From the NCBI GenBank assembly GCA_046349315.1, contig JAXMCQ010000004.1:219833-283832 (forward strand): a stretch of 64,000 bases of DNA, given 5' to 3'. Positions 60,938-64,000 of the stretch are shown here, one piece after another (position 1 is the stretch's first letter; each line of letters starts with the position of its first letter). This DNA is from JAEUMG01 sp046349315. Lineage in GTDB: Bacteria; Pseudomonadota; Alphaproteobacteria; Rhizobiales; Aestuariivirgaceae. The notes beneath the pieces are model-generated. The model saw only the letters and a program-made list of their open reading frames with translations. It searched no databases and was not told the DNA's origin. The translations under genes were made by a program, and so were the position numbers.

Positions 60938-63676
60938 ATGAAACTGCCGCGCGATGCGAGGCAATCTGCTTGGGTGATAGGCTGTCGTCTCCTCACCGCT
61001 ATTCTTTTCACCCTATGTTTGAGTTCATCGTCCGATGCGCAAGACGATGCACCGCTCAAGGGCGTTGCTCTGGTTATTGGGGAGTCGAGCTACAAGCAGC
61101 TCCCGGCACTCGGCAATCCGGCGAATGATGCACGCGCTATCAAGGAACTTCTGGACGAGCTTGGATTCGACACGCGCGATGTTGTCGATCGCGATGCCAA
61201 GAAGCTGAGGCGCGATCTCGACAGGTTTCTCGAAGATGCGGAAGGTGCTGATATCGCTCTCGTCTATTATTCCGGACACGGGATCGAAGCGGGTGGAGAG
61301 AATTGGCTCGTACCCAATGATGCGGACGTTTCGTCGCTTGCGAAGGCGGATGAAAGCCTGATTGCCGTCTCTGACATTCTGCAGCGCCTGCAAGAGACTG
61401 TACCCTTGTCGATCATCCTGCTCGATGCCTGCCGCTCGAATCCGTTCCCGCGCGACGGCGTGCTGAAGTCGCGAAACGCTGCAGCTCCCTTGCCTGTCGC
61501 ATCAGGTGGTTTAGGCGTGCCGACCCGCGGAGTGTTGATCGAAGAGAGCGCGAGTTCGAAAGCCGGATCGGGAACGGTGCTCGGCTTTGCGGCCGATCCC
61601 GGACAGGTTGCCCTCGATGGGCCTGAGGACGGGAACAGCCCCTATACGGCGGCCATCCTGAAGCACCTCGGCGCGACGGGGTTCGATTTCGGCGACGTGA
61701 TGACGCTGGTCGCCGAGGAAGTCTATGTCGAGACGCAAGGTCGCCAGCGACCGTGGACCAACCAGAACCTCAGACAATTCCTCTATTTTGGCGTCGCCGC
61801 CAAAGAAAAAGAAGATGGCGACGAAGCGTCGATACGCGGCGAGCGGCGAAAGCTGCTTCTCACCATCGCCGCGACGCCGGCCGAAACCAAAGGGCTGGTC
61901 GAAAGACTGGCAAGGCATGATGACGTGCCGCTGGGCGCACTCTTCGGCATGCTCAAGGTTTTGGGCGTTGAAGGCAATGATGATCCCGAAGAGACCGAGA
62001 AGCGGCTCGTCGCCGGCACGGAAAAGCTGAAAAACCTTCTGGCGGAGCGCCAGGCCCTTCACCTGTCAGATCCCGAACTCCAGCGGCTTTCGGAGCTTGC
62101 CGATCATGCGGTCGCCGAGGGGGCGATCACGACCGCTCTCGACCTCCACAAGCAGGTTAAGACACGCATCGCCTCGCTCTCCGAGACTGTCGATACTGCG
62201 GAAGCCGCGCTGAAGGCGAGACGTCTCGAATTCGCGCAAGCCTTTGCCAAGAGCGCTGAAACCTCCGTCATCGCCTTCGATTTCCGCGCAGCGGCCGAGG
62301 ACTACCGCTCTGCCTTCGAGCAGGCGCAGAAGTGGGATGACGCGCTGGCCATCGGTTACAAGATCGGCGAAGGCAATGCGCTCAAGTCGTTCGGCGATTA
62401 TTCCGGTGACAACGCCGTGCTCGCGCAGGCGATTTCGGCACTCAAGGAAGCGGCCGATCTCGCTCAGCGATCATCCCGATCGGATGATTGGGCTCTCGCC
62501 CAGAACGACATCGGAACCGCGTATTACTTGCTCGGCAGACGTGACGGATCAGATCAGCATCTGGAGAGTGCAATTGCAGCCTATGAGGCTGCTCTCACTA
62601 TCCGGCAGCGCACTGCGAATGCCGAAAACTGGGCCACGACCACTGAGAATCTCGGCGTTGCGCTTGTTGCTCTCAGCGTTCATTCCGGCAATCGCGATGA
62701 TCTCCAGCGCGCCATCGCCATACTTCAGGCGGCCCGCGACGCCCGCACGCGCGATGCCGATCCGATGGCCTGGGCCTCCGTCGAAGGAAATCTCGCTGCG
62801 GCGCTCTTGCAGCTCGGGGTGCGGGAGGCGGGCGTTACCACGCTCGAACAGGCAGTTGCGTCACTCCAGGCAGCGATCGATACATGGCCGCGCGAGCGGG
62901 CCCCTTTGCAATGGGCTTCGTTGCAGAACAATCTTGGCATTGCGCTTCGAAGTCTCGGCAAGCGGCAGCCCGGAACCGCGGCATTCGAGCAGGCTGTGAA
63001 GGCCTATGAGGCGGCTTTCGGGGAGCGCACCCGCGAGCGCGTTCCTTTGCTGTGGGCCGCGACACAAAATAATCTTGGTGTCGCCCTGCAAAATCTGGGC
63101 GAACGGCAAGAGGGCGGCGAGGCCTATCGAAAGGCAATCGCAGCTCATGAGGCAGCGCTGTCCGAGCTTACCCGCGAGCGGGCGCCGCTCGACTGGGCAA
63201 CAACGCAAACCAATATCGGCAATGCGCTTCTTGCCCTGGGAGAGCGGGAAGACGACACGTTGATCATCAGCCGAGCGTTGGCCGCCTATGAAGCAGCTCT
63301 CCTCGAATTGACCCGCGAACATGTGCCATTGCTGTGGGCCTCCGCCCAGAATAGCCGGGCTTCGGCATTCCGTGCGCTCGGCCGGCGCGAGCAGGGCACC
63401 GAAAACCTTTCGAAGGCGGTTGATGCCTATCGCCTGGCCCTTCAGGAAACGACGAAATCGCGCTCTCCCCTCGACTGGGCGAAGACCGAGGACAATCTCG
63501 GCATGACGCTCTTCGAGCTTGGAAGCCGGACAAGGGACAAGGCGCAGCTTCTGGAAGGAAAGCAGGCGGTCGAGGAAGCGTGGAATGTCTTGAGATCGGC
63601 GGGCTACAAGCAGTATGATGACTACTTCAGCAAGTCGGTGGCACGCTTCGATCGCGCAATCGCCGCGCTGAAATAG
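60938..63676 (+). CDS. Secreted caspase-like (peptidase C14) protein with TPR-like repeats, intact paralogue
   Basis: Protein of 912 aa. Signal peptide around residues 12-34 (LLTAILFTLCLSS), caspase p20-like domain from about 40 with His114 (YYSGHG) and Cys165 (LLDACRSNPF). A charged linker (about 290-460) follows, then about nine 47-residue TPR-like repeats (for example RERAPLDWATTQTNIGNALL) and the end cap SAGYKQYDDYFSKSVARFDR. The domain order, linker and cap match the frameshifted protein at 16848-20184. Here the repeats have diverged and the frame is open. It stands beside the exopolysaccharide locus, and both His and Cys are intact, so it should be active. Confidence 0.88.
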   Translation: MKLPRDARQSAWVIGCRLLTAILFTLCLSSSSDAQDDAPLKGVALVIGESSYKQLPALGNPANDARAIKELLDELGFDTRDVVDRDAKKLRRDLDRFLEDAEGADIALVYYSGHGIEAGGENWLVPNDADVSSLAKADESLIAVSDILQRLQETVPLSIILLDACRSNPFPRDGVLKSRNAAAPLPVASGGLGVPTRGVLIEESASSKAGSGTVLGFAADPGQVALDGPEDGNSPYTAAILKHLGATGFDFGDVMTLVAEEVYVETQGRQRPWTNQNLRQFLYFGVAAKEKEDGDEASIRGERRKLLLTIAATPAETKGLVERLARHDDVPLGALFGMLKVLGVEGNDDPEETEKRLVAGTEKLKNLLAERQALHLSDPELQRLSELADHAVAEGAITTALDLHKQVKTRIASLSETVDTAEAALKARRLEFAQAFAKSAETSVIAFDFRAAAEDYRSAFEQAQKWDDALAIGYKIGEGNALKSFGDYSGDNAVLAQAISALKEAADLAQRSSRSDDWALAQNDIGTAYYLLGRRDGSDQHLESAIAAYEAALTIRQRTANAENWATTTENLGVALVALSVHSGNRDDLQRAIAILQAARDARTRDADPMAWASVEGNLAAALLQLGVREAGVTTLEQAVASLQAAIDTWPRERAPLQWASLQNNLGIALRSLGKRQPGTAAFEQAVKAYEAAFGERTRERVPLLWAATQNNLGVALQNLGERQEGGEAYRKAIAAHEAALSELTRERAPLDWATTQTNIGNALLALGEREDDTLIISRALAAYEAALLELTREHVPLLWASAQNSRASAFRALGRREQGTENLSKAVDAYRLALQETTKSRSPLDWAKTEDNLGMTLFELGSRTRDKAQLLEGKQAVEEAWNVLRSAGYKQYDDYFSKSVARFDRAIAALK

Positions 63677-64000
63677 CCCGCGGTCTCGCGCATAGACTTC
63701 CTCCTTGGGCTCTTGCTTTCAACTTCTGCTCCTGGCGCCATCGCCGCCAAGGACATGCGGCTGCGCCAGCGTTCAAATCGATCCGTTCACAGATTTGTTT
63801 CCCCTCTCCCCTTGCGGGAGAGGGTGGCATGCGCAGCATGCCGGGTGAGGGGGCGTTGCCGCTCGTCAATCTCCCTCACGTTGCACCACCCCCTCATCCG
63901 GCTCGGGCTTCGCCCGCGCCACCTTCTCCCGCAAGGGGAGAAGGAAGAGGGGGTGGGCGAAAAATGGTGCTTTACATAGTTCTAGTTATGTTCTATTGAG
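63677..64000. other. Intergenic region at the window end
   Basis: No gene is supported in the last 324 bases. The region is dominated by a long inverted repeat (63801-63953). Confidence 0.6.
63801..63953. repeat. Long intergenic inverted repeat (rhizobial REP-like)
   Basis: The left arm, CCCCTCTCCCCTTGCGGGAG onward (to GGGTGAGGGGG), and the right arm, CCCCCTCATCCGGCTCGGGC onward (to GGAAGAGGGGG), are near-complementary and about 50-65 bp each, with about 35 bp between. Such CTCCCC-TTGCGGGAG intergenic palindromes are abundant in rhizobial genomes. They form strong stem-loops in transcripts and may act as terminators. Here it follows the caspase/TPR gene. Confidence 0.78.

Overview
The window looks like chromosomal DNA of an alphaproteobacterium, probably a soil or plant-associated member of the Hyphomicrobiales (Rhizobiales). 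This is inferred from the moderately high GC, the polyamine-type ABC transporters paired with sugar or sugar-acid catabolic genes, BA14K-like and FecR-like secreted proteins, an ExoP/GumC-type exopolysaccharide locus and the kinds of insertion sequence. No rRNA, tRNA or CRISPR array was seen.

Region A (about 74-13002) is a catabolic island. An amidase gene is followed by a convergent LysR regulator. Divergent from LysR is a long plus-strand operon: two permeases, a binding protein and an ATPase of the spermidine/putrescine type, then SDR, HpcH/HpaI aldolase, GMC oxidoreductase, SDR and an atypical SDR. An enolase-superfamily dehydratase and a second HpcH/HpaI aldolase lie on the minus strand. 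Together they suggest uptake and non-phosphorylative breakdown of a sugar or sugar acid: oxidation, dehydration to a 2-keto-3-deoxy acid, and retro-aldol cleavage.

Region B (about 13.1-38.8 kb) is a mosaic accessory region full of broken elements. It holds an IS481-type element plus a second partial copy, an IS3 remnant, a cytochrome c fragment, a broken IS5-family element, a truncated IS21 element and a RuBisCO-like fragment. Between them lie cargo genes: a secreted ZU5-like protein, a frameshifted secreted caspase-like protease with a near-identical 47-residue repeat array, and a polyglycine-hydrolase-like serine hydrolase. Further on are a very long subtilase with a secreted partner, a broken spore-coat-U-type pilin, an SCP2-like/small protein/beta-propeller operon, and a HicAB toxin-antitoxin pair. 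Four minus-strand scars of the 3' end of one tyrosine-recombinase family lie between these cargo blocks.

Region C (38.8-48.0 kb) is a second catabolic island. A DeoR regulator, class II aldolase, FGGY kinase and glycerol-1-phosphate-dehydrogenase-like enzyme form one minus-strand operon. Divergent from it is a complete polyamine-type ABC importer plus an SDR. The layout predicts import, oxidation, phosphorylation and aldol cleavage of a polyol or sugar.

Region D (48.0-63.7 kb) is an exopolysaccharide locus. A GDP-fucose synthase gene is followed immediately by an IS21 element. Beyond it, a minus-strand operon encodes an O-antigen-ligase/polymerase-like protein, PHP phosphatase, Wza-like export lipoprotein, GumC/ExoP-like tyrosine autokinase, a membrane J-like protein and a membrane-anchored helical-repeat protein. 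Small secreted proteins follow, then an intact paralogue of the caspase/TPR protease and a long intergenic inverted repeat. The strongest leads for new biology are the two caspase/TPR proteases, the subtilase pair, the SCP2/propeller operon and the recombinase-scar-separated cargo blocks.
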